NCBI GenBank assembly: GCA_963693365.1
Contig: CAVNZM010000004.1
Span: 5,704,001 to 5,768,000, forward strand
Source: Amoebidium appalachense
Taxonomy: Eukaryota > Ichthyosporea
DNA length: 64,000 nt
Direction of reading: 5' to 3'
This document shows positions 1-9,506 of this stretch, piece by piece; position 1 is the first letter of the stretch, and the number at the start of each line of letters is the position of its first letter. The translations under genes and the position numbers were made by a program. The notes under the pieces are model-generated. The model saw only the letters and a list, made by a program, of their open reading frames with translations, did no database searches and was not told where the DNA came from.

Positions 1-1191
1 TGGGGTGTCTTCACTGCCGGTGTCGTACGCATAGACAGGCTCCTTGCCCTTTGTCCGCGCAGACAGCGTGCTCAGCAGGCCGCCGGCAAAGGGCTTCTTG
101 GGGCGACCAGACTGGGCAACAGAGAGGGCTTGCACTTGGGCAGAAAGCGCCTGCAGCTGCTCTTGGACGTCTACACCGTCAGAACGCCGCTGGGGAGAGG
201 GCGACCCAGGTTGGGGGGAGGCACGGCCGCTGCGAGGAGTGCGACAGAGCAAGTGCAGCTGGTCGGTGACTTTCCAATATTTAGTTTGTAAACGTGTTTT
301 CTTTGCAGGAGAATTAGATAGCCCCGTTGGAGTGAAATTGTGTGTTGCGAGTGTGCTGTAACCTTCGTGGTAGTATAATGTTGTAGGCCATGGTGTGTTT
401 GATGTGTGTGCAAAGTTTCAGGCTGCTAGCATTTTTATTTAGGGAGCTGTAGCTGTTTTTATGTTCTGTGGGATATGCCATATGGATATATTGATGAGTT
501 TGAGTTATATCTAGTCCGAAATGGGCGGCAATCGATTTGGTCTTTATGATCTAGGGGTTTTAGCCACTTGTGAAAATTTTTCATTGGTTGATGTGCAGCA
601 AAAATTCCATTTTGGTAGATTTCATGGATTTGATAGGTTCTAAGTCATTTCTTCATATTTCCATGGAAATAGGCAAAAATGTGGGCCGCGGTCTATGATG
701 AGCTTGCGCGGCCCCAGGGAGGTCAGTTGCGGCGCTACTGAGCCCGTTTAGGTCTCTTTAGGCCCAATCTTTTTTAGCTAAGTTTTTGCCCACCCACCAC
801 ACCCTTTGCCTATTTAGGCACTAGGCTACGTTTTTTGAGCATGTTTCTTTATGACATTTGTCATTCTTTTCATTGCTCCTGTGGAGCACACCTGTGCCTG
901 CTTGTGAGATTGATCCACAGGCACCGGCTCATGTATCCCCTTGCTGGGGCTGGTAAAGACGACGTTGGCATAAGAACCGACCATCTCAGGGTCATCAAAA
1001 GCCACCGAGCGCGCCTTGAGGGCTGAAACCACACTGTTGACGGTTTCTGCCGGCAGGCTGTTCCAGGGGAGGGCGTTGGACTGCAAAACGGCCAGACTTT
1101 TGAGACTTGCGTCGTCCGCATCGGTAGAGATCTCCAAAAGCTTCTCGAGGAGAGCGGCCCCCTTGGCGACCAGAGCAGGAGGAGGGGCCAT
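1..1191 (-). pseudogene. DIRS-like gag, interrupted by an A-B unit and cut by the window edge
   Basis: Capsid-type (gag) ORF of the DIRS-family retrotransposon, read on the minus strand from the ATG at 1191. Residues MAPPxALVAKG and the following leucine-rich stretch match the gag of the copies at 11613-12646 and 19205-20260. The frame runs to 977, is broken by a 0.7-kb insertion (276-976), resumes at 275, and leaves the window at position 1 near the KEPVYAY motif. The intact copy shows what the join must have been, so the insertion point (CC-AA-CCG on the plus strand) is exact. No zinc knuckle is visible. The gag role (RNA and particle assembly) is inferred from its position ahead of RT in complete copies, not from a recognised domain. 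Confidence 0.8.
276..976 (+). mobile_element. A-B unit (non-autonomous DIRS-family element) inserted in gag
   Basis: About 700-bp unit formed of module A (starts TATTTAGTTTGTAAACG, ends GCTAAGTTTTTG) and module B (starts CCCACCCACCACACC, ends GTTGGCATAAGAA). These are the same two modules that end the complete DIRS copies (A1 ... B1-A2-B2). It carries no coding capacity. Left flank ..TTTCCAA, right flank AACCGACC: the uninterrupted gag reads TTTCCAACCGACC, so at most AA is shared and there is no ordinary target duplication. It is antisense to the gag it interrupts. Confidence 0.85.
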
Positions 1192-1436
1192 TGCAATGCT
1201 CACAAACCAGACTAGAGCACGAAAACTTGAAAACGAAGACTGGAAAATGCAAAAACGTGGGAAAACCGACACCGCAAAAAACGTCCGAAAACCAGCGAAA
1301 ACGCAACGGCGCGCACGCAAAACTCTTACCAGATGCTGCCGAAGCTAAGCGCGCGCTCCTGGGCAAAAACAACTAGAGAAAAAACAAACAACAGCGCGAA
1401 AAACGGGGACTAGAGTTGCAAAAACTTAGCTAAAAA
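1192..1436 (-). other. DIRS 5' leader upstream of gag
   Basis: Same leader as at 12647-12873, 18979-19204 and 7089-7319, lying between module A and the gag ATG. It includes a T/G-rich stretch and a GCAGCATCTGGTAAGAG segment that resembles a splice donor (CTG|GTAAGA). The expected A1 module is missing: the leader stops at GCTAAAAA and meets a large palindrome. Confidence 0.7.
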
Positions 1437-1633
1437 CAGGACGTGCCTTCAGGGCCTGCAGTTCACGCGCTCACGAAGTCGCTTACAAAAGAAAGGGCGG
1501 CTGTGATATTTAGTTTGTAAACGTGTTTTCTCCTGCAAAGAAAACACGTTTACAAACTAAATATCACAGCCGCCCTTTCTTTTGTAGGCGACTTCGTGAG
1601 CGCGTGAACTGCAGGCCCTGAAGGCACGTCCTG
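1437..1633. repeat. 95-bp-arm near-perfect palindrome centred on the A-module terminus
   Basis: Arms 1437-1531 and 1539-1633 are reverse complements with a single visible mismatch (CGCTTAC versus GTAGGCG) and a 7-bp loop. The inner ~30 bp of each arm is the start of module A (TTTAGTTTGTAAACG...), the outer part (GGGCGG..TTCGTGAGCGCG..CTGCAGG) is flanking DNA. A closely similar flank (CGCCCTTTCTTTTGTA..GC..CTTCGTGAGCGCG) reappears at 2807-2843 next to a B end. Confidence 0.9.
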
Positions 1634-2541
1634 ACGCGATGCCTTCCACCCACGCCCCACCCACAGCCAATTTACCCCAACAGCCCACACCTATGGGCCC
1701 CGAGCAGCCCGTGCCTTCAGCCCCCACAAGGCCCACCTATGCAGGCGTTGCCACCCACCGCCCCGACCCAGGCACGAGGGGGTCCCCCCCGCTGTTATTG
1801 AGGAGGGTAGACGGCTCACCAGCCGGGACATCGGCCCTGCTAGGGGTCTTGCCAACTACATCGCCCACTAGAAAGCCATGCGTCCCGTGCCCCAGCGCAG
1901 ATACCGTGCCCCACCCGTCACCACTAACCTACCCCCACAGCCTGGCGACAGACCGATTCCCACCCCACGCCACGTGCGCCTATACTTCCGCTGGCTTGCA
2001 GGCCGGCGCCCACATCGAGATATGTGGAGCCCTTTACACGGCCTCCTCGCTTCAAGTGTTCCCTGATTGCGGGCTTCTCCTTTATCGGCTCCGACGTTGT
2101 TGAAATGTTTATCCGCTCCGACTACACACGTGGCTTTACGGGCAGGTTCTGTAACATCCCCATGAGTAACATCACCCATCTACCCGAATAAGACCCGGCC
2201 TCAGCAGACAATCTAACACGCGTGAGTGCAGAGCGCGCTCAGACGGCCCAAGAGTTGTGTGCAAACAGATGCCGTGCCAACATCACCAAGGAGTTGGCGC
2301 ACACCCAAGCGCTGAAGAGCAACGCCACCACAGACTCAGTCCCGCTGGGCAAAGCACGGGTCCGCCGAGACATGAACATGGAGATGTTCCAGAGAGTTAC
2401 AGGGCGGGTTTGGGATCCTGTAGCCGACAAGTGGGCTAAGCCAACGGCCGGGGTCACCGCTGCATCTGCCGGTATGCAACAATGTGGCCCCTCTCATTCT
2501 TTTTCTGGAACGTTCGTACACTAGGGGGTAGAAATTCGCCG
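1634..2541 (+). pseudogene. Degenerate ORF region, possibly a LINE ORF1 remnant
   Basis: Several short plus-strand frames follow one another: a Pro/Thr-rich N-terminal part containing PTYAGVA (from 1639), a middle part with FSFIGSDVVEMFIRSDYTRG (about 2075-2150), and a charged C-terminal part with QELCANRCRANITKEL and MNMEMFQRVTG (2222-2524). They are in different frames and have stops between them. The pattern is reminiscent of ORF1 (gag-like) proteins of non-LTR retrotransposons, but I see no diagnostic zinc knuckle, so this is a weak inference. Nothing else is apparent in this stretch. Confidence 0.3.
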
Positions 2542-2795
2542 GGTCAGTTGCGGCGCTACTGAGCGCGTTTAGGTCTCTTTAGGCCCAATTTTTTAGCTAA
2601 GTTTTTTGCCCACCCACCACACCCTTGCCTATTTAGGCACTAGGCTACGTTTTTTGAGCATGTTTCTGTATAACATTTGTCATTCTTTTCATTGCTCCTG
2701 TGGAGCACACCTGTGCCTGCTTGTGAGATTGATCCATAGGCACCGGCTCATGTATCCCCTTGCTGGGGCTGGTAAAGACGACGTTGGCATAAGAA
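2542..2795 (+). mobile_element. Truncated A-B unit (tail of A plus B)
   Basis: Begins inside module A at GGTCAGTTGCGGCG and continues through all of module B to GGCATAAGAA. The left truncation point differs from those at 4069 and 24121. Its right end abuts the TTCGT-rich segment. Confidence 0.85.
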
Positions 2796-4068
2796 AAGTC
2801 GTCCGCAGTCGCCCTTTCTTTTGTAAGCAGCTTCGTGAGCGCGCTTCGTATCTTCATATCCTTCAGTGCATGTCTGGATGGTGCCCCATCCTCTGCTTCT
2901 TTTGTAGGTGGCCCTACTGTAGGTTCTGTTCGTTGTGTGGAAAACCAAAACCATTCGTATTTGTGGAACTGCTTTGTGCTGTGCTTTCTTTCATGTTGGT
3001 GTTCATGAAGTTACCCCATTCACACACCTACTACTTTCATACATCAGACGTAAGTAGCTGCCTGGGGAGTGTGTGGTTCGTGTTCGTGGCATTCTTCTGT
3101 TCCTTCGTGAGAAGAATATTCGTTTAAGCCGAGGTGCCCAATAAGCAGCTTGTGGGGTTGTCTCCCGCCTTTGCCCATTGGTGGGGTGTGTACGTGCTAA
3201 AGGGTTACAGTGTCATGGGATTTTGCAAGGGAATAACATGGCCATCTCCGTGCCAGGGCCAAGGTCACATGATGGTTCAATGTGTTAAACAACAACACTA
3301 TGCATTCGTTCGTATTCGTCTTCCACGTCACTTTCTTCAGTAGTGAAGGAGGGTATTCGTAATTCGAAACTGAAAGGCTTCCAGCCAAAATACTGACACT
3401 GTAAGCTAGGGTTGTGAGGGACGGTGCCCATACCACATTCTTTTGTTCTGGTGGGGGTGTGCCGGCAGCTAGTGCAAGGCTTGACAGTGTAATTCGTATG
3501 TTACAGTATTGCCACAGACGGGCAATCACCTTAGATTTCGTACCCAACACCTTCTGTTTTTCACATGCATGAACAAAAGTTCTGCATCTACTTTATTACA
3601 GCCTTCTGTGCACCAAGAGTGCAAGTTCGTTGGGGCATGGCACCAGGAAGGGCCATACATGAGGCATACGTTCGTAATGTGTTTAGCCTAAGGCACGCAG
3701 GCATACATTCGTAAGCATTTGTGCATCCTGTGCGCTAAACTATGGGCATGCTGTATTCGACAAGAGCAAGGGATTCAAAGCATGTATGCAACACTGCCTT
3801 CATAGCACCTACATGTTATAGCAACAGAGACTATTTTCTTCTTTAAGAGCATTCGTGCTGTGAGTGGCCGTGCATATAGTTGCGAGTGTGGACGTGCACG
3901 CGGTGGCATGGACACGATGACTGTGTGCAATAGCGTAATGCACGCAAGGGCAACAGTTTTCTTTTCTTTGTAACATAGAGGGGGCTGTGTGCATTGCAAC
4001 CCAAGCAGTGTTGTGCATTCGTTCGTTTCATTTTCGTATTTTCCATTTCATTTTGCTTTTGTTTTTCG
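2796..4068 (+). repeat. TTCGT-rich segment between two A-B fragments
   Basis: No credible gene. The plus strand carries 21 TTCGT pentamers by hand count (for example 2832, 2845, 3077, 3083, 3305, 3309, 3315, 4018, 4022, 4033), against roughly one expected by chance, with essentially no ACGAA. The spacing is irregular, so this is not a simple tandem repeat. The segment is bracketed by same-orientation A-B fragments (2542-2795 and 4069-4426). Confidence 0.6.
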
Positions 4069-4426
4069 AAGTCATTTCTTCATATTTCCATAGGCAAAAA
4101 TGTGGGCCGCGCTATATAATGAGCTTGCGCGGCCCCAGGGAGGTCAGTTGCGGCGCTACTGAGCGCGTTTATGTCTCTTTAGGCCCAATTTTTTAGCTAA
4201 GTTTTTGCCCACCCTCCACACCCTTTGCCTCTTTAGGCACTAGGCTACGTTTTTTGAGCATGTTTCTGTATGACATTTGTCATTCTTTTCATTGCTCCTG
4301 TGGAGCACACCTGTGCCTGCTTGAAAGATTGATCTTTAGGCCTGTGCCTGCTTGTGAGATTGATCCACAGGCACCGGCTCATGTATCCCCTTGCTGGGGC
4401 TGGTAAAGACGACGTTGGCATAAGAA
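4069..4426 (+). mobile_element. Truncated A-B unit starting at AAGTCATTTC
   Basis: Starts inside module A at AAGTCATTTCTTCATATTTC, the same internal point used by the extra unit at 24121, and ends with the B terminus at about 4426. Within B a ~28-bp piece (CCTGTGCCTGCTTG..AGATTGATC) is duplicated in tandem at 4309-4370. The right end interrupts the YR gene of a DIRS fragment in antisense orientation. Confidence 0.85.
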
Positions 4427-4845
4427 GAACACTCAAATCCAAGCAAAACAGCAATGTCAAACAATGGGCCAATTCTGGAATACAAATGATGGCCAATGAC
4501 GAGGACCAATGAAAACGGAAGCGGGGGCGTGGTCTTTGCTGGAACAAGCCGGTTCCAGCCCTGCAGGCTTCGTTGGGCGGCCTGCAGGTGTGGACCCAGG
4601 CGTGGCATGAAATGCTTGATGCCGGCAGCTGTGTTGACACAGCGCTGACGCTGGCCACGCGATGGATCAATGGCATAACACTCCTCAAAATACTCCACCA
4701 GGAGGTCGTCCAGTTCGACGGGGGACTTGGTGTCGGTGCCAGGGGGCAATCAATCCAGGAACTCAACATCAACAACAGCATCCTGGTAGGCCTTGAGGGT
4801 TGGGGGCTCTATGGCCTGGTCAGCCAGAAAATCGCGAGGGACCAT
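4427..4845 (-). pseudogene. DIRS tyrosine recombinase, N-terminal fragment
   Basis: Matches the first ~137 residues of the YR at 8577-9506, from the start MVPR.FLADQAI to LLGFEC, where the A-B unit at 4069-4426 breaks it just before the FRVSE motif that holds the first catalytic Arg. The C-terminal catalytic half (HSLRHGG, GRWRS, RRYV) is absent from the window to the left. It also carries a 6-bp insertion and a stop (DVEFLD*) where the intact copy reads FQDWLPP. Non-functional. Confidence 0.85.
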
Positions 4846-6038
4846 CTGCAGGATTGTGGGCTGACGGCAGCCACACACAATACAAACGAATGTCGAGGGC
4901 ATGTAGGCAGCCACCTGGCGGCATACACGGTTAAGGCGTCGGGATGCTGAACGACCCTTAGCAACAGCCCCAAGCAGCGCCGTTGAATCAAGGCCCCAAA
5001 GGTAGCGGGAGCCCCGGGCAGCCGTAGACCGACCTAATCGACGAAGTCTCAGGAGCAAGGCTTCTCCCTCCAGAATGTTGATGTGGTCGGAGTGGCGCCA
5101 ACGATGACTGATGTTGGTGGTATACCCGCCACCAACAGCTGCCAGGATAGGTTCCGGGGGGCGGACGGGCTTGGCTCGTGCACGGGACCAGACAGCTGGC
5201 TGTAGTGGCCACGCCGGTTGCAGTGAGGCAGCACTTGGCGGAGGAGCGCTGCTGGAAGCACCCGGGACACCACTGCACCACCTAACGAGAAGCATCAGTG
5301 CAGAACATGGTGCTAGCAAACCCAGAACGCAAATCACAACGCATCAACGGGGCCAAAGCACACATCGCCTGAAGCTCCCACACCACGGGCGGTAGAAGGG
5401 GCTGTTCCCGACCCCCCAGCTGCTCCACAAAACTGTAGACGGCACTCAGAACCGACAAAAGCGGCCGCTGCAGCAGTGCCGCCCACACCCAACCACCAAG
5501 CAACTGCTGCAAACGGAGCTGTGTGACGACACCACGATGCAACACGGCCTGGGTTTCCGCCACCAGACGGCACAAGGAAGCACCAGACGGGCGCAGTATC
5601 CCAGAGCGATGCATTTCCAGGCCTAGCAGCACCATAGAGGATGACGAACCAGCAGCCACATCCTTCTTGACGTTGGAGGGAAGACCAGCCGGGCCGGTGA
5701 CGCCATGATACGATTCACGCTGACGATTGATGGCGTTGGCATCTGTGCCGACCCAGCCACAGTCGTCCACATACAGGGCATGCTGCGTGGCCTCCATAGG
5801 CCGCGGCACTATCGCACAGAGGCGCTCAATGCGGGGCATGCCGGCTCGGTCAGCCAACTGCCCATGGACATCTTGAGCCACAAGCACAAAATGCACCCAG
5901 CCCATGGGCACACGGTCTTGAGGGCCGGGTACACAAGCCGGTCGGGCCCAGAAAGGCCAACAGCCTCAGAAGACACAGGCGGCAATCCGAAGTACCGCCA
6001 CAGCCACTCGGGGGCAAGAAGACGATTGAACTAGTTAC
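4820..6038 (-). pseudogene. DIRS RT/RNase H fragment, 5' truncated
   Basis: Copy of the polymerase C-terminal half: it includes the HALYVDDCGWVG catalytic motif of RT (near 5750), and the RNase H block with HINILEGEALLL. Similarity to the complete copy ends at about 6038, just after the region encoding the first catalytic Asp block would begin. The end of the RNase H frame (TGA at 4822-4820) overlaps the YR start at 4845, as in the full copy. Several frame breaks. Sequence is close to copy 7783-13353, so this is a recent truncated member. Confidence 0.85.
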
Positions 6039-6271
6039 TTATTAACCATTTGAGAAGTATCACAACTACAATGTTTGCTTTGTGTAGAGCACTAGTTCTA
6101 TATAAAAAAACAATCATCAACATGTTTGTTGCAATTGCTAGTTGCGACCATTCTTATAAATACATGCAAGGGCTTGCACCGAAAATAAACAAAACTGGCA
6201 ATTACGTTGTTTCAAAATTAGAATATCAATTAGTAAGTAATCCCTGGTTGTTTGTTGATTGGCACATTGTG

Positions 6272-6305
<34 letters not shown>

Positions 6306-6384
6306 GCACAGGCATGCACACGCACACACACACACGCACACGCCACGCGAGCACACACACACCCACCCACACACACAGCCACCC

Positions 6385-6441
<57 letters not shown>

Positions 6442-6580
6442 ACTCTAAATACTTTACCCATAGTGTTCTCACAAAGCCCCAATCGAACCGGATTAGACTA
6501 TGAAGAAACACATTATTAAAGTTGTCCATCTCGGTGGTGTCTGAACGAGCAGGTCCGGGTTCAGATCCGGATGGCGTTGC
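6039..6580. other. Spacer with CA microsatellite
   Basis: AT-rich DNA of no recognised content around a CA tract; no gene seen. Confidence 0.6.
6273..6440. repeat. (CA)n microsatellite
   Basis: Nearly pure CA/ACAC with CACGCACA and CCCACCCACA interruptions. Long open frames through it (His-Thr and Val-Cys repeats) are artefacts of the dinucleotide repeat. Confidence 0.97.
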
Positions 6581-7322
6581 AATATTTAGTTTGTAAACGT
6601 GTTTTCTTTGCAGGAGAATTAGTAGCCCTGTTGGAGTGAAATTGTGTGTTGCGAGTGTGCTGTAAAATTCGTAGTAGTAATATGTTGTAGGCCTTGGTGT
6701 GTTTGATGTGTGTGCAAAGTTTCAGGCTGCTAGGATTTCTATTTATGGAGCTGTAGCTGTTTTTAAGTTCTGTGGGATATGCCATATGGATATATTGATG
6801 ATTGTGAATTATATCTAGTCCGAAGTGGGCGGCAATTAATTTGGTCCTTGTGATCAAGGGATTTTAGCCACTTGTGAAAAAAATTTTCATTGGTTGATGT
6901 GCAGCAAAAAATTCCATTTGGGTAAATTTCATGGATTTGATAGGTTCTAAGTAAATGAATTCATATTTTCAAAGGCAAAAATGTGGGCCGCGCTTTATAA
7001 TGAGCTTGCGCGGTCCCAGGTAGGTCAGTTGCGGCGCTACTGAGTGCGTTTAGGTCTCTTTAGGCCCAATTTTTTAGCTAAGTTTTTGCAACTCAAGTCT
7101 CCGTTTTTTTCGTGCCGTTGTTCGTTTTTTCTTTAGTTTCGTCTTCGCCCAGGAGCGCGCGCGTAGCTTGGTCAGCATCTGGTAAGAGTTTTGCGTGCGC
7201 GCCATTGCGTTTTAGCTGGTTTTCGAACGTTTTTTGCGGTGTCGTTTTTCCCGCGTTTTAGCATTTTCCAGTCTTCGTTTTCAAGTTTTCGTGCTCTAGT
7301 TTGGTTTGTGAGCATTGCAATG
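6581..7322 (+). mobile_element. DIRS A1 module plus 5' leader, fused to a LINE fragment
   Basis: Module A (6583-7088) followed by the DIRS leader (7089-7319) in the same order as the 5' end of a full element, up to the gag ATG at 7320-7322. Immediately after that ATG the sequence stops being gag. The leader is somewhat diverged (AACTCAAGTCTCCG) from the other copies. Confidence 0.85.
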
Positions 7323-7782
7323 CGCACGTGCTTAGCTCTCAACCATTTGCAAGCTGTTTTTCGTAAACGCCACTCATGCCCTGCCCATATTCTTACCTTG
7401 CATGACTCCCGCGCATAGTGCTGCATATTTTGGTTTTGTTGATTGGAAAAATGCATATAATTGTCTGCCCATTAAGCGCTTGTGGCAGAAACTAGCTAAA
7501 CGTGGTCTTCCGGCTTCACTAGGAATGCTTTTGCAGGCGTTGTTTGACCATACCCGTGGGCGTGCTGTTGTCAATGGATGCTTGTCATCTGAGTTTGAGC
7601 GTGCAAATGGCTTGCTGCAGGGTTCTTTGCTAAGCAGCTTTTTGTTTAATATTTACATAGATGATTCGGCAGTCGAATCAGACAAACTTGCGGAAAAGGC
7701 CCCTTTTTCTTTCCCTCCTGCACTCTCCTTTACGCTGATGATGTGTTTGCTCGCCCACTGCCCTCGCCGTTTACAACGATTG
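7323..7782 (+). pseudogene. LINE reverse transcriptase fragment behind a DIRS leader
   Basis: Encodes RT blocks of a non-LTR retrotransposon: FVDWKNAYNCLPI (block with the first catalytic Asp region), LLQALFDHTRGRAVVNG, LLQGSLLSSFLFNIYIDD, then after a frame break LLYADDVFARPL, whose YADD is at 7731-7742. It is related to, but clearly diverged from, the LINE at 14304-16064 (FIDLKNAYDTVP, LLQALFDTTRGRAAVNG, FADDIVL). It has neither 5' nor 3' LINE ends, is joined exactly at the DIRS gag ATG, and is cut at 7782 by the B2 end of the next DIRS copy. Dead fragment. Confidence 0.85.
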
Positions 7783-8576
7783 TTCTTATGCCAACGTCGT
7801 CTTTACCAGCCCCAGCAAGGGGATACATGAGCCGGTGCCTGTGGATCAATCTCACAAGCAGGCACAGGTGTGCTCCACAGGAGCAATGAAAAGAATGACA
7901 AATGTCATACAGAAACATGCTCAAAAAACGTAGCCTAGTGCCTAAATAGGCAAAGGGTGTGGTGGGTGGGCAAAAACTTAGCTAAAAAAATTGGGCCTAA
8001 AGAGACCTAAACGCGCTCAGTAGCGCCGCAACTGACCTCCCTGGGGCCGCGCGAGCTCATTATAGAGCGCGGCCCACATTTTTGCCTATGGAAATATGAA
8101 GAAATGATTTAGAACCTATCAAATCCATGAAATCTACCAAAATGGAATTTTTGCTGCACATCAACCAATGAAAAATTTTCACAAGTGGCTAAAACCCCTA
8201 GATCATAAAGACCAAATCGATTGCCGCCCATTTCGGACTAGATATAAATCAAACTCATCAATATATCCATATGGCATATCCCACAGAACATAAAAACAGC
8301 TACAGCTCCCTAAATAAAAATGCTAGCAGCCTGAAACTTTGCACACACATTAAACACACCATGGCCTACAGCATTATACTACCACGAAGTTTACAGCACA
8401 CTCGCAACACACAATTTCACTCCAACGGGGCTATCTAATTCTCCTGCAAAGAAAACACGTTTACAAACTTAATATTCTTATGCCAACGTCGTCTTTACCA
8501 GCCCCAGCAAGGGGATACATGAGCCGGTGCCTGTGGATCAATCTCACAAGCAGGCACAGGTGTGCTCCACCACTCC
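7783..8576 (-). repeat. B1-A2-B2 terminal block of copy 1
   Basis: Reading in element sense (right to left): B1 8576-8475 directly after the YR stop, A2 8474-7967, B2 7966-7783. B1 equals the last ~100 bp of B2. The B1/A2 junction (GGCATAAG-AATATT) is the same head-to-tail junction a circular intermediate would have. Confidence 0.9.
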
Positions 8577-9506
8577 CTACCTGGCACGGGAAAGAACGAA
8601 CCATGCCGTGGGTGACTGACGCAGCGCTGCAGCCCGGGCAAGGAGCGACGCAGGCACGCGAATAGAAAGAACAAGAGACTGGCCGGCCTGCACATACCGG
8701 CGGAGGGAGGCATGTGATCTCCATCGACCACGCAGAGCAATCGTCTCTACTGAAACACCCCTGACATAGTCTCTCGAGGCACCACCATGGCGAAGACTGT
8801 GAAGATGGAACCCATACTCGTTGAGGCCGAGGGAGTCACATGCCGCTTGGAACTTGGCACGCAGAACATCATACGAGAAAGGAAACAGCCGCGCAGAAGG
8901 GGGGGCGCCACGGAACCAGAAAGACAGGATGGCCAACAGGGATGGATCGGTGATGGGGACAAACTGATTTGGACCGGTCTTGGTGTCGGCCAGGCGGATG
9001 CCGCCTGTACCGGGTGGCATGTCGTGGGGAACGGGGTCGTCGGGCAAAATAAGATCCGCACGGGTGAGCATAAGCAGCTCACTGACACGAAAATAACACT
9101 CAAATCCAAGCAAAACAGCAATACCAAACAAGGGGCCAATTTTGGAATGCAAATGATGGCCAATGACGAGGACCAATGAAAACGGAAGCGGGGGCGTCGT
9201 CTTTGCTGGAACCGGCTTGTTCCAGCCCTGCAGGCTCCGTTGGGCGGCCTGCAGGTGTGGACCCAGGCGTGGCATGAAATGCTTGATGCCGGCAGCTGTG
9301 TTGACACAGCGCTGACGCTGGCCACGCGATGGATCAATGGCATAACACTCCTCAAAATACTCCACCAGGAGGTCGTCCAGTTCGGCGGGGGACTTGGTGT
9401 CGGTACCAGGGGGCAACCAATCCTGGAACTCAACAACAGCATCCCGGTAGGCCTTGAGGGTTGGGGGCTTTATGGCCTGGTCAGCCAGAAAACCGCGAGG
9501 GACCAT
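8577..9506 (-). CDS. Tyrosine recombinase of DIRS copy 1 (intact)
   Basis: 309-residue integrase of the tyrosine recombinase superfamily, which would insert the circular cDNA of the element without making target duplications. Catalytic residues are visible: Arg140 in YFRVSELL, Lys176 in DTKTG, the HxxR box His236-Ser-Leu-Arg239 in HLHSLRHGGAS, Trp262 in GRWRS (Trp replaces the second His, common in this group), and the nucleophile Tyr271 in RRYVQAG. The N-terminal ~110 residues (TLKAYRDAVVEF.., RQRCVNTAAGIKHF) fit the DNA-binding core domain. I chose ATG 9506 because it lies inside the end of the RNase H frame, overlapping its TGA (9483-9481) in another frame; the upstream open frame is just RNase H read out of frame. 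The TAG at 8577-8579 is followed at once by B1. This is the best-preserved enzyme of the DIRS family here. Confidence 0.92.
   Translation of the reverse strand: MVPRGFLADQAIKPPTLKAYRDAVVEFQDWLPPGTDTKSPAELDDLLVEYFEECYAIDPSRGQRQRCVNTAAGIKHFMPRLGPHLQAAQRSLQGWNKPVPAKTTPPLPFSLVLVIGHHLHSKIGPLFGIAVLLGFECYFRVSELLMLTRADLILPDDPVPHDMPPGTGGIRLADTKTGPNQFVPITDPSLLAILSFWFRGAPPSARLFPFSYDVLRAKFQAACDSLGLNEYGFHLHSLRHGGASRDYVRGVSVETIALRGRWRSHASLRRYVQAGQSLVLSIRVPASLLARAAALRQSPTAWFVLSRAR

Noticed and set aside
826-976. Recurrent ~48-residue minus-strand ORF ending KKHAQKT / QKHAQKT found in many places
   Set aside because: It is the antisense of module B; the frame recurs because the repeat recurs and it fuses to whatever ORF was interrupted.
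276-976. A-B units as Helitrons (TC start and CTAA end in one reading)
   Set aside because: Insertion sites are not A|T, and the same modules terminate YR retrotransposons with gag-RT-YR genes.
276-976. A-B units as introners
   Set aside because: Edges are not GT-AG in the sense of the interrupted ORFs, and sites fall in dead mobile elements.
789-976. Module B as a known self-cleaving ribozyme (hammerhead, HDV-like, twister)
   Set aside because: None of the conserved cores I know could be placed; only simple stems are visible.
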